Positions 43,249 to 51,596 of a DNA stretch of 64,000 bases are shown here, in pieces (the stretch's first letter is position 1; every line of letters starts with the position of its first letter). Below the pieces are notes generated by a model. That model had not been told where the DNA came from and searched no databases. It was given only the letters and a program-made list of their open reading frames with translations. The translations under genes and the position numbers were made by a program. This DNA is from Rhodococcus jostii NBRC 16295. Lineage in GTDB: Bacteria > Actinomycetota > Actinomycetes > Mycobacteriales > Mycobacteriaceae. The stretch spans positions 21,691-85,690 of the forward strand of contig NZ_BCWY01000008.1 in assembly GCF_001894825.1 (NCBI RefSeq). The letters run 5' to 3'.

Positions 43249-44697
43249 TTACTTAACTCCTCGAGTAGCGATGGTTGCCGGTTCTTCGATGGGTCCGCGG
43301 ATTCCCAGTCGGTTGGCAACGTGGACGAGGGATTCGCGGCGGATCCCGTCGTAGAGCTCGTACTGGTCGTGCAAGGGGCGGCCCAGGACTCCTTCCATCC
43401 AGGCGGCGTCGATGTCGGTCGTCGACTGTGTGGTGTCCTTGCGGCCGTCCGAGGTCAGGTTGGACTGGAAGATACCGGCGGCGGACTTCGGCAGGAAGTC
43501 CTCGTAGACAATGGGTTCCGGGCGCACCCAGCCCTGGTCGATCAGATCCGTCAGTGTACGTTCGGGGGCGGTGCCGTTGCGCTGTTTGCCGGTGTTCACG
43601 GCGTAGGTGAAGTACGCCAGATCGTGCAGGGCCAGGCCCTGTTCGGTGGCGGGCACCTGCCGGTTCCACAACTCGGCGGCGATCGCGTTGCGCTGTCGGG
43701 CCGAGATCGGCGCGGTGGCCGCCGCCTCCGCGAACACCTGCTCGGTCTCGACGGTCAACCGGTCGTAGACCGCGCGGCCACGGACGGTGGCGGCGATGCC
43801 CCGGGCTTCGACCTCCCCGAAGCGCACCCGCAGCGAGCCCTTGACGACGCTGCCGTCGGATTCGCGGAACACCCGCGGTTCGGCGAGCGCCCGGAACGAG
43901 GTCTGACGCAACAGCAGATCCGGACCGGCCCACCGCGGTGGCCCCTGGATCGTGTCGATCATGTCGATCTGGCGGCGTTCCATGCGCGCATAGAGGTCGT
44001 CGATGTCGAGCACGCGCGGGGTCAGGTGGTTGATGTGCGTGCTGGTGACTCCGCCGATGTCGGCGGCCACCGAGGACACCTCCTCGAGTTCGCGGTACCA
44101 GGCGCGGTCGACGGCCTCGGTGGAGAGCGTGAACGCCGTGGTGGCCAGCGTCAGGAACATCTCGGCGTCACCGGAATTCAGCCCCCCGTACTCGGTGGCC
44201 CGGTCGGCCAGGACCAGCAGTTCGGTGGTGAACAGTCTCCGCCTGGCGAGGAAATTCTCGAGACGTCGCTGCAGGTCTGCGCTGAAGAAACGGCGATCCG
44301 ACGGCACCAGCAGGGACGTAAACACCCGGAACGGGTTGCGTGCCAGCTCATCCGGATCGATCGGACGGAACGCGGTCGAGACGACCGGGACCGAACTGGC
44401 AGCGGCCTCGCGCAGATCGTAGAACCCGACCGGGTACATGCCCATGGCCGCGAACACCCGGGCGACCTGCGCCATCTCCTGCGGGGTGCCCACCCGGATC
44501 GCTCCGTGACGCTCGGCGGTGACCCGGGCGGTCGAGCCCAGCCGCTCGGCGCCTGCACCGAGGTTCGACAGCACGGTGTCGTTGACGGCCTGCGACACTT
44601 CGAGCAACGTCGTGTAGGCCGGAACTTCTTTCCCGTACAGATGCGAGAGGCGGCGAGCGAACTCGGCGCGCAGTTCCCACTGCTGAGTGATCGGCAT
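43249..44697 (-). CDS. hglS: 2-Oxoadipate dioxygenase/decarboxylase (DUF1338, HglS/YdcJ)
   Basis: A 482-residue DUF1338 protein. HglS is an Fe(II) enzyme converting 2-oxoadipate and O2 to D-2-hydroxyglutarate and CO2, known from bacterial lysine catabolism. The N-terminal ERHGAIRVG holds a His and Arg four residues apart, as in the metal/substrate site of the Pseudomonas enzyme (H70/R74, from memory). THINHLTPRVLDID holds a second metal histidine, and RFGEVEARG probably holds the glutamate. The ATG at 44697 is chosen because GGAG lies 10 nt upstream; a TTG nine bases earlier touches that site. First gene of a four-gene operon and divergent from a LysR gene. Confidence 0.88.
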   Translation of the reverse strand: MPITQQWELRAEFARRLSHLYGKEVPAYTTLLEVSQAVNDTVLSNLGAGAERLGSTARVTAERHGAIRVGTPQEMAQVARVFAAMGMYPVGFYDLREAAASSVPVVSTAFRPIDPDELARNPFRVFTSLLVPSDRRFFSADLQRRLENFLARRRLFTTELLVLADRATEYGGLNSGDAEMFLTLATTAFTLSTEAVDRAWYRELEEVSSVAADIGGVTSTHINHLTPRVLDIDDLYARMERRQIDMIDTIQGPPRWAGPDLLLRQTSFRALAEPRVFRESDGSVVKGSLRVRFGEVEARGIAATVRGRAVYDRLTVETEQVFAEAAATAPISARQRNAIAAELWNRQVPATEQGLALHDLAYFTYAVNTGKQRNGTAPERTLTDLIDQGWVRPEPIVYEDFLPKSAAGIFQSNLTSDGRKDTTQSTTDIDAAWMEGVLGRPLHDQYELYDGIRRESLVHVANRLGIRGPIEEPATIATRGVK

Positions 44698-44805
44698 GGC
44701 GTGCAACTCCAGGGTCGATGAGGATCGGGTGAGACCGAAGTCGTGGTCGCGGCCTGCGCGTAGGAGCCCCGACTGTTCGACGTTTTCGTTCCCGCATGCT
44801 CATCG

Positions 44806-44830
44806 TGGTGCGCAGAAATGGATAGCACCA
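44806..44830. promoter_or_regulatory. Inverted repeat between hglS and lysR-type gene
   Basis: TGGTGC (44806-44811) and GCACCA (44825-44830) are perfect 6-bp arms separated by 13 bp. They lie in the 170-bp divergent region, 38 bp before the LysR start and 109 bp before hglS, a typical place for a LysR-type recognition site. Confidence 0.4.
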
Positions 44831-44867
44831 GCGAAGAAATCTGGCCATCACCGTTTAGAATCCCTAT

Positions 44868-45797
44868 ATGAACATGAGCCTGGCGCACCTCGTCGCGCTC
44901 CGAGAGCTGGCCCGACGGGGAACGATGGTCGCGGTCGCCGAGGAACTCGGATACACGGCGGGCGCCGTATCGCAGCAGATCGCAGCCCTGGAGAAGGCCG
45001 TCGGCTCACAGCTCGTCACCAAGATGGGGCGCAACGTCGTGCTCACCGACTCGGGCACCGTGCTGGCCGACCACGCGGTGAAGATCCTGAATGCGGAACA
45101 GGCGGCCCGCGATGCGCTGCGCGCGGTGCACGACGACGTTGCCGCGCCGCTCCTGCTCGGCACCTTCGGCAGCACCGCCGCAGCGTTGCTGCCGCCGGTG
45201 GTGGCCGCCGCGCAGCGCAAGTATCCGCACCTCGAGCTGAGCAGCCGCGAGCTCGACGTCGACGAGGCCGCCACCGAGGTCCAACGCGGTCACGTGGACG
45301 TCGCCTTCGGGCTGGACTATCCCCATTCCCCGATGCCCCGGACCCCGGACATCGAGATGATCACCCTGCGCAGCGAGCGGTTCGGACTCGCCGTCTCCCC
45401 CGGCGCGTACGGCATCCGCACCGAGGGCACCATCGATCTGCGCGAGGCCGCGGAGTGGAACTGGATCCTGCCGCCGGCGGAAACCCAGTTCGGCCGTGCG
45501 GTGCGGACGGCCTGCCGGCAGGAGGGCTTCGAGCCGATCGTGCGACACGAAATCGTCGATACCGCCGTGTCCCTGGCGCTGGCCGGAAAAGGACTGGGAG
45601 CGGCCCCGGTCACGGACATGATGATGAGGCTCAACAGCTCGGTGCCGATCATCCGGGTGAACCTCACCCAGGAAATCGGCCGACGCATCGTGCTCATCCG
45701 GCTCGCCGGCTCGGAGGTGAGGCCGACGGTGCGGGCCATCACGGAGATCGTGCGCGGGGCGGTCGACCCGGCGTCCACAGCGGTCGAGAAGATCTGA
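44868..45797 (+). CDS. LysR-family transcriptional regulator
   Basis: A 309-residue LysR protein: winged helix LVALRELARRGTMVAVAEELGYTAGAVSQQIAALEKAVGSQLV at the N-terminus, linker helix, and a periplasmic-binding-like effector domain (LLLGTFGSTAAALLPPVVAA; DVAFGLDYPHSPMPRTP). It is divergent from hglS and most likely activates the hglS-amaB operon in response to a lysine-pathway metabolite, by analogy with ArgP/LysR-type control. A weak AG-rich segment precedes the ATG. It is convergent with the PucR-type gene downstream (20 bp apart). Confidence 0.9.
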   Translation: MNMSLAHLVALRELARRGTMVAVAEELGYTAGAVSQQIAALEKAVGSQLVTKMGRNVVLTDSGTVLADHAVKILNAEQAARDALRAVHDDVAAPLLLGTFGSTAAALLPPVVAAAQRKYPHLELSSRELDVDEAATEVQRGHVDVAFGLDYPHSPMPRTPDIEMITLRSERFGLAVSPGAYGIRTEGTIDLREAAEWNWILPPAETQFGRAVRTACRQEGFEPIVRHEIVDTAVSLALAGKGLGAAPVTDMMMRLNSSVPIIRVNLTQEIGRRIVLIRLAGSEVRPTVRAITEIVRGAVDPASTAVEKI

Positions 45798-45817
45798 CGG
45801 TCGGAGCGCACAGGACG

Positions 45818-46948
45818 TCAGGTTTCCGCGCCGCTGCGGGTCTCCTCGGTGCGGAGGTGCTCGAAGATGAAGCGCCCGAGGGTGAGGCCGACATGCAGTT
45901 CCAGCCGCTGCGCACCCACCGACAGATCGAGTCCGGTGATCTCCTCGATCTTGGCGAGTCGGTAGTAGAGGGTCTGACGGTGGATTCCGAGGACACCGGC
46001 CGTCGCGCCGGTGTCGCCTGCCTGGTCGAGATAGGTCTGTGCGGTGACGAGAAGGTCGATGTTGCGGTGGTCGAGCAGGGCACGCACCGACGGTGTCAGG
46101 ACGGCCTCGGCGAGCAGTCCGGCGGGCCCGCACGAGGACAGTCGATAGATGCCGAGTTCCTCCCAGTAGGCGATCGGTCCGATCGAGTTGTCGTGCCGGG
46201 CGACTCGGACGGCGATTTTCGCCTGCTGCCAGCTTCGGCGGGCGGAGCGCAATCCCTGAGTCGAACCACCCACCCCGACCAGAGATCCGGCACCCGCACC
46301 GCTTTCGGCAATGGACCGCACGGGATCGACGGCGCCGGCGGCGGCGGGAACCAGGACGGCGGTCAGTGATCCGATCGGTGCCAGCAGGGTTCGGGTGCCG
46401 GGGGCGGGGAGCAGACCGTCGACGGCCAGTACGGTCAACGCGCAGCCGTCGGGGAAGAGCCCCGAGTCCTCGATGCGAGGGAGTGCGCGGGCGAAGGCTT
46501 TTCGGTCGCCCTCGAGGAGGTCCGCGACGGCGACCGCCATGTGGTCGCGGCCCCGCGAGGTGTGTGCGAGTTCCGCGCCGGCCTGCCCGGCCAGGGACAT
46601 CGCGGCGGTGAGGTCCCGCTCGGTCACGTTGCTGCTCTCGTCCGGCAGGACGAAGAGATAGCCGTACGCCGTTCCGGCGTAGCGGGCCGGCAGGCAGATC
46701 CGCGCCGATGCTTCGATGTCCGGGTTCTCTGGCGTAACCACCGGTCGCGTGGTATCGGCGATGCCGAAGCTTTCGTACCATGCCCGCGCGTCCGGCGGGC
46801 AGCTGCGGGCGAGGATCGACTGCACCCGATCCTTGTCGACGCCCGGCGACTGCGTGCTGTAGGCGATCAGCGAGAACGCCCTGTCGACCAGGACGACCGA
46901 TGCCGACAGACGTTCGGCCACCTCGGTGACCACTTCATCGAGATTCAC
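45818..46948 (-). CDS. PucR/CdaR-family transcriptional regulator
   Basis: 376 residues: an N-terminal sensor-like region (ASVVLVDRAFSLIAYSTQSP, a GAF/diguanylate-phosphodiesterase-like fold), a central GGDEF-like segment, and the C-terminal PucR helix-turn-helix (AQTYLDQAGDTGATAGVLGIHRQTLYYRLAKIEEITGLDL). The start is a GTG at 46948 with GGAG about 9 nt upstream. It is divergent from the first of the duplicated permeases and probably controls it together with the GntR regulator. Ligand unknown; family members sense purines, amino acids or aldehyde-derived metabolites. Confidence 0.88.
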   Translation of the reverse strand: MNLDEVVTEVAERLSASVVLVDRAFSLIAYSTQSPGVDKDRVQSILARSCPPDARAWYESFGIADTTRPVVTPENPDIEASARICLPARYAGTAYGYLFVLPDESSNVTERDLTAAMSLAGQAGAELAHTSRGRDHMAVAVADLLEGDRKAFARALPRIEDSGLFPDGCALTVLAVDGLLPAPGTRTLLAPIGSLTAVLVPAAAGAVDPVRSIAESGAGAGSLVGVGGSTQGLRSARRSWQQAKIAVRVARHDNSIGPIAYWEELGIYRLSSCGPAGLLAEAVLTPSVRALLDHRNIDLLVTAQTYLDQAGDTGATAGVLGIHRQTLYYRLAKIEEITGLDLSVGAQRLELHVGLTLGRFIFEHLRTEETRSGAET

Positions 46949-46987
46949 TTCACCATCTCCGTGAACAGCATATTTCGTGCGCGATAA

Positions 46988-47016
46988 GTATGGCGATCAT
47001 CCCGAGTCGGCCATAC
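46988..47016. promoter_or_regulatory. Inverted repeat between pucR-type gene and permease
   Basis: GTATGGC (46988-46994) and GCCATAC (47010-47016) are perfect 7-bp arms 15 bp apart, 39 bp upstream of the PucR-type start. A candidate autoregulatory site. Confidence 0.45.
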
Positions 47017-47058
47017 AGGTGTCTGACTGTCGGTGCGAAAAGTTCTGGCATCTGTCCC

Positions 47059-47068
47059 TAGCATGCTA
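47059..47068. promoter_or_regulatory. TAGCATGCTA operator before amino acid permease
   Basis: A perfect 10-bp palindrome, in the longer context CTAGCATGCTACG, 106 bp before the permease start. The same 13-bp string occurs at 51556-51568, where a second palindrome is adjacent, between the D-2-hydroxyglutarate dehydrogenase and GntR genes. GntR/FCD proteins bind short palindromes of this kind. Confidence 0.6.
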
Positions 47069-47150
47069 CGTGCTCCGTCGTTACGTTGGTCACACACGAA
47101 CGCCGCACCTGCGAATACCGAGGCGCAGCCCGCACTTTCGATCTCGTGAC

Positions 47151-47973
47151 CGACTCGACCTTTGGAGCGTGTGATGTCCACTCTCGAACAACCGCCCGAG
47201 ACGTTGCAGAAGTCTCTGAAACAGCGGCACCTGACGATGATCGCGATCGGGGGTGTGGTGGGCGCGGGTCTGTTCGTGGGGTCGAGTGCCCTGCTGCACA
47301 GTTCCGGTCCGGCCGCGTTCGTGTCGTACGCGGTCACCGGCCTCGTCATCGTGCTGGTGATGCGGATGCTCGGCGAGATGGCCACCACCAATCCGTCGAC
47401 CGGATCGTTCGCCGGATACGCCCGCAAGGCGTTCGGTGGGTGGGCCGGCTTCACCACCGGGTGGCTGTACTGGTTCTTCTGGGTCGTCGTCGTGGGCGCG
47501 GAAGCCGTCATCGGCGGCAAACTGCTGCAACGATGGATCGACCTGCCCTCCTGGATGATGGCCGCCGCCCTGTTGCTCGCCATGGTCGCCACCAATCTCC
47601 GTTCGGTCCGCAATTTCGGTGAGTTCGAATACTGGTTCGCCGGTATCAAAGTCGCCGCGATCGTGCTGTTCCTCGGGCTCGGCGCCGCCTACGTCTTCGG
47701 CCTCTGGCCCAGCCATTCCGCAGACTTCTCCAACCTCACCGACCACGGCGGGTTCACACCCAACGGCTGGACGGTCATCCTCTCCGGTGTCGTCGTCGCC
47801 GTCTTCTCGATGGTCGGCCCCGAGATCGCCACCATCGCCGCCGCGGAATCCGCCGAACCCGAAAAGGCCATCACCAAGGCCACCAACTCCGTCATCGCCC
47901 GGGTCGGGTTCTTCTACATCGGCTCGGTGCTGCTGCTCGCGATCATCGTTCCGTGGACGGAGGTGAAGATCGG
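47151..47973 (+). repeat. Direct repeat, copy A (permease 5' part and leader)
   Basis: Near-identical to 63178-64000 at a constant offset of 16027 bp. Similarity begins at CGACTCGACC just before the ribosome binding site and continues to the window end; differences are scattered third-base changes. Above this point the two upstream regions are unrelated. Confidence 0.85.
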
Positions 47974-48598
47974 CCAGTCGCCGTTCGTGGAGGCGCTGAC
48001 CCACATGGGTATTCCGGGCGGGCCCGACATCATGAACGCCGTCATCCTCGTCGCGGTCCTGTCGTGCCTGAACTCCGGTCTGTACACCTCCTCGCGGATG
48101 CTGTTCACCCTCGCCCGCCACGGCGACGCACCCCAGGGCATCGCCAAACTCGACAAACACGGCGTTCCCCGCAACTCGCTGCTGCTCGCCACCCTCGTCG
48201 GGTTCGCCTGCATCGGACTGGATTACCTGTCGCCCGACACCGTCTTCGTGTTCCTGCTCAACGCGTCCGGTGCCACCATCCTGATGGTGTACCTCATGAT
48301 CGCGCTGTCGCAGATCAAGCTGCGCGGCCTGATGACTCGCGAAGAAGTCGGACAGCTCCGCCTGAAGATGTGGCTGTTCCCCTACCTGTCCATCCTCGCT
48401 GCCGGCGGCATCCTCGCTGTCTTGGTATCGATGTTCTTCGTCGACTCGTCCCGCTCGCAGATCTCGTTGAGTGTCGCAGCCCTGATCCTGACGTTGGTCG
48501 CCTACCAGGTTCGGCGCCGAATCAGTCCGGGTAATCCGCTCGCGGACAACATCTCCGCTCCTGCTCCGCACGCGATCACCGAGTCCTCTCCGGGGTAA
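47174..48598 (+). CDS. Amino acid permease (APC family), duplicated copy A
   Basis: A 474-residue permease with ~12 helices, carrying the amino-acid transporter landmarks KQRHLTMIAIGGVVGAGLFVG, GEFEYWFAGIKVAAIV and ATIAAAESAEPEKAI. GGAG at 47164-47167 supports the ATG at 47174. Over the ~266 residues available, copy B at 63201 differs by only two conservative changes. Upstream lie the TAGCATGCTA site and a divergent PucR gene. Likely substrates, from the neighbours, are lysine-pathway intermediates, glutamate or proline. A strong bidirectional hairpin follows. Confidence 0.9.
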   Translation: MSTLEQPPETLQKSLKQRHLTMIAIGGVVGAGLFVGSSALLHSSGPAAFVSYAVTGLVIVLVMRMLGEMATTNPSTGSFAGYARKAFGGWAGFTTGWLYWFFWVVVVGAEAVIGGKLLQRWIDLPSWMMAAALLLAMVATNLRSVRNFGEFEYWFAGIKVAAIVLFLGLGAAYVFGLWPSHSADFSNLTDHGGFTPNGWTVILSGVVVAVFSMVGPEIATIAAAESAEPEKAITKATNSVIARVGFFYIGSVLLLAIIVPWTEVKIGQSPFVEALTHMGIPGGPDIMNAVILVAVLSCLNSGLYTSSRMLFTLARHGDAPQGIAKLDKHGVPRNSLLLATLVGFACIGLDYLSPDTVFVFLLNASGATILMVYLMIALSQIKLRGLMTREEVGQLRLKMWLFPYLSILAAGGILAVLVSMFFVDSSRSQISLSVAALILTLVAYQVRRRISPGNPLADNISAPAPHAITESSPG

Positions 48599-48611
48599 CC
48601 CACGACCGCCG

Positions 48612-48653
48612 GGGGCGGTGGCGGAGACCGACCATGGTCTCCGCCACCGCCCC
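48612..48653. terminator. Bidirectional hairpin terminator
   Basis: A perfect 18-bp GC-rich stem (48612-48629 with 48636-48653) and a 6-nt loop GACCAT, lying between the convergent permease and D-2-hydroxyglutarate dehydrogenase genes, 14 nt after the permease stop. Confidence 0.85.
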
Positions 48654-48680
48654 TTCCGTGTTTCCAGCGGTCGACGAGGG

Positions 48681-51545
48681 TCAGTCCCGCCGGCGCGCGG
48701 CCCCACCTTCGAGTTGCGTGGCGTCGAGTTGCGCGGCGAGCAATTGCGCCAGGTGGTCACCGCGGCGGTCGGTCAGGTCCGACAGCTGCGTTCGGCAGGA
48801 GTACCCGTCGGCGAGGATGGTGGTGTCCGCGTCTGCCGCAGCCACCGCGGGGAGCAGCTGCTGCTCGGCGACTGCCACCGACACCTCGTAGTGTCCCTTC
48901 TCGACACCGAAGTTGCCGGCCAGGCCGCAGCATCCGCCCAACCGCTGCACCTGTGCACCGGCCTTCTCCAGGAGTTGCGCGTCCGGGCTCCACCCCATCA
49001 CCGAATGGTGGTGGCAGTGTGGTTGTGCGACAACGGACCGGCCTTCGAGCGACGGCGGTTCCCAGCCGCGCTCCGTCAGCAGTTCCGCGAGGGTGCGGGT
49101 TGCGGCGGCGACCGGTTCGGCTGCCGCCCTGCCGAGCAGTTCTGCTGCGTCGGAACGCAACACACCCGTGCAGGACGGTTCCATCCCGACGATCGGTATT
49201 CCGGCGGCGGCGCTGTCGGACAACGCGTCGACGGTGCGTCCGAGGATCTTCTTCGCCGCGGTGAGTTGCCCGGTGGAGATCCAGGTCAACCCGCAGCACT
49301 GCTGCTTGTCGGTCAGTCGCGGCCGGTAGCCGGCGGCCTCGAGAACCTGCACGGTGGCCTGCCCGACTTCGGGGGTGAAGTAGTTGGTGAACGAGTCCAC
49401 GAACAGCATCACCGGGTCGCCGGTGGTGGCACGGTCGTGCTCGGTTTCCTTGAACCAGGACCGGAACGTCTGCGTGGCGAACGGGGGAATGGTGCGGCGC
49501 TTGTCCACCCCGGCGGACGACAACGCGAGCGGTCCGATGCCGGGAACCCGCATCGTGGCGTTGACCAGACCGGGCGCGTGGCTGGCGATCTTCGCCCACC
49601 GCGGGAGCCACCCAAGCGAGTAGTGCGAGGCGGGGCGGATGCGGCCCTTGTAGCTCTGGTGCAGGACCTCGGCTTTGAACGCCGCCATGTCGACACCGGT
49701 CGGGCAGTCCGAGGAACACCCCTTGCAGGACAGGCACAGGTCGAGGGCGTCGTGGACCTCCGGGGACCGCCACCCTCCGTCGACGGCGGTGCCGTTGATC
49801 ATCTCCTGCAGCACGCGGGCGCGGCCGCGCGTGGAGTCCTTCTCCTCCCGGGTCGCCTGGTACGACGGGCACATCACGCCCCCGGTGGCGGTGTTGTCCG
49901 CCCGGCACTTCCCGACACCGGTGCAGCGGTGCACGGCCTGGGTGAAGTCGCCGTCGTCGTGGTGGTAAGCCATCGCCAGTTGGCGGCGGACGAGTGGGGC
50001 GGCGGGAATGCGCAGGTCCGCGTCGACGGGACGGGGATCGACCACCACACCGGGATTGAGGATGTTGTCCGGGTCGAAGGCGTGCTTGACAGCGGAGAAG
50101 AGTGCCATCGCGTCCGGGGAGTACATGAGCGGAAGGAGTTCGCTGCGGGCGCGACCGTCGCCGTGCTCGCCCGACAGCGATCCGCCGTAGCCGGCGACGA
50201 GCGTGCTCGCCGAGACCAGGAAGTCCCGGAAGATAGTGCTGCCACCTGGCTTGTCGAGCGGCCAATCGATCCGCACGTGCATACATCCGTCGCCGAAATG
50301 CCCGTACGGCAGGCCGGTGACGCCGTACTCGTCCATCAGAGCGTCGAAGTCGCGAAGATAGTTGCCCAGCATCGCCGGGGGCACGGCCGCGTCCTCCCAG
50401 CCGGCGTGCGCCGGCAGTCCGGCGGGACTGCGCCCGGCGAGCCCGGCGCCGTCGGCCCGGATCCGCCACAGCTGTGCGGTGCGGCCCTCGTCGGTGACCA
50501 CGAGGCTGTCCACGGCGCAGCAATCGCGTCCGACCTGCTGGGCCATGGCGATCGTCTCGTCGAGATCGTCGCCGACGACCTCCACGAACAACCAGGCCGC
50601 GCCCGCGGGCAACGGTGGAACCGCATCCGGGCCCCGGCGCTCGCGCACCACGTCGACGATCCGGGAATCGATGCCCTCGCAGGCGGTCGGATCGAACTTC
50701 AGCACCAGCGGGGTCGCGTCGCCCGCCGACGCGATGTCGGCGTATCCCAGCACGACCAGGACGCGGTGGGCGGGCTCCGTCACCAACCGGACCGTGGCCT
50801 GTGTTGCCACCGCGAGGGTGCCCTCGGTGCCGACGAGCATGCGGGTGACGTCGAACCGATTCTCCGGCAGAAGGTGCTCGAGGGCGTATCCGGACACCTG
50901 ACGGCCGAACTGCCCGAGCTCGGTGCGGATGGTGGCCAACCCGGCACGGGTGACCTGCTGCAATCCACTCAGGACCGGGGACGCCGGCACCTCGCCGCCC
51001 GACTCCAGGTGCAACGACTCCCCGGTTCCGGTGAGAACGTGCAGGCCCTTCACATTGTCCGAGGTGCGGCCGTATCCGAGAGTGCGTGAGCCGCAGGCAT
51101 TGTTGCCGATCATGCCGCCGATGGTGCAGCGGGTGAACGTCGACGGGTCGGGTCCGAATCGCAGGCCGTGCGGTGCGACGGCCTGCTGCAGCACCGTCTG
51201 AATCGTGCCCGGTTCGACGGTGGCGGTCTGGACCTCCGTGTCGATCGAGAGCACCCGGTTCATGTGCCGGCTGAAGTCGAGAATCAGTCCCGTCCCGACC
51301 GCGTTACCCGCGACGGAGGTGCCCCCGCCCCGTGAGGTCAGCGGCACACCCACGCGGCGGCACACCGCGAGGGCGGCGGCGACCTCGTCGGCATGTCGCG
51401 GCCGCGCGACGACCAGCGGTCGTACCCGGTACAGGGACGCATCGGACGAATAGGCGGCGCGGGTCGTGCCGTCGGAGAGAACGTCGCTCACTCCCGAACT
51501 GCGCAGCTCAGCGGCCAGTGATTCAGCGGAGATCATTCGTAGCAT
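48681..51545 (-). CDS. D-2-hydroxyglutarate dehydrogenase (FAD/Fe-S, YdiJ type)
   Basis: A 954-residue fusion of a GlcD-like FAD domain (PLTSRGGGTSVAGNAVGTGL, IGGMIGNNACGSRTLGYGRT, LSGEHGDGRARSEL) with a C-terminal Fe-S unit: cysteine clusters CTGVGKC...CP and LCLSCKGCSSDCPTGVD, then two CCG modules (QQCCGLTW and GGCCGLAGNFG). The YdiJ-type enzymes oxidise D-2-hydroxyglutarate to 2-oxoglutarate, exactly the fate needed for the HglS product. D-lactate or glycolate activity is an alternative. The ATG at 51545 lies inside the palindromic operator and has no ribosome binding site; the ATG at 51536 is an equally good choice. Either way the mRNA leader must be very short. Confidence 0.85.
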   Translation of the reverse strand: MLRMISAESLAAELRSSGVSDVLSDGTTRAAYSSDASLYRVRPLVVARPRHADEVAAALAVCRRVGVPLTSRGGGTSVAGNAVGTGLILDFSRHMNRVLSIDTEVQTATVEPGTIQTVLQQAVAPHGLRFGPDPSTFTRCTIGGMIGNNACGSRTLGYGRTSDNVKGLHVLTGTGESLHLESGGEVPASPVLSGLQQVTRAGLATIRTELGQFGRQVSGYALEHLLPENRFDVTRMLVGTEGTLAVATQATVRLVTEPAHRVLVVLGYADIASAGDATPLVLKFDPTACEGIDSRIVDVVRERRGPDAVPPLPAGAAWLFVEVVGDDLDETIAMAQQVGRDCCAVDSLVVTDEGRTAQLWRIRADGAGLAGRSPAGLPAHAGWEDAAVPPAMLGNYLRDFDALMDEYGVTGLPYGHFGDGCMHVRIDWPLDKPGGSTIFRDFLVSASTLVAGYGGSLSGEHGDGRARSELLPLMYSPDAMALFSAVKHAFDPDNILNPGVVVDPRPVDADLRIPAAPLVRRQLAMAYHHDDGDFTQAVHRCTGVGKCRADNTATGGVMCPSYQATREEKDSTRGRARVLQEMINGTAVDGGWRSPEVHDALDLCLSCKGCSSDCPTGVDMAAFKAEVLHQSYKGRIRPASHYSLGWLPRWAKIASHAPGLVNATMRVPGIGPLALSSAGVDKRRTIPPFATQTFRSWFKETEHDRATTGDPVMLFVDSFTNYFTPEVGQATVQVLEAAGYRPRLTDKQQCCGLTWISTGQLTAAKKILGRTVDALSDSAAAGIPIVGMEPSCTGVLRSDAAELLGRAAAEPVAAATRTLAELLTERGWEPPSLEGRSVVAQPHCHHHSVMGWSPDAQLLEKAGAQVQRLGGCCGLAGNFGVEKGHYEVSVAVAEQQLLPAVAAADADTTILADGYSCRTQLSDLTDRRGDHLAQLLAAQLDATQLEGGAARRRD

Positions 51546-51568
51546 GCTACAGCTTCTAGCATGCTACG
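51539..51568. promoter_or_regulatory. Double TAGCATGCTA operator between D-2-HG dehydrogenase and gntR
   Basis: Two perfect palindromes, GTAGCATGCTAC (51539-51550) and CTAGCATGCTAC (51556-51567, core TAGCATGCTA 51557-51566), centres 17 bp apart. They overlap the dehydrogenase start and lie 29-58 bp before the gntR start. Probably the GntR binding site, blocking the dehydrogenase promoter directly. Confidence 0.75.
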
Positions 51569-51596
51569 AAAAGCCTCGAGTTGTTAGAGTGATCGA

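Noticed and set aside
41665..44721. A 1018-codon open frame on the plus strand
   Set aside because: Antisense shadow of hglS, amaB and part of the ELFV gene, all of which have strong family matches; its composition is Gly/Val/Arg/Asp-rich as typical for shadows.
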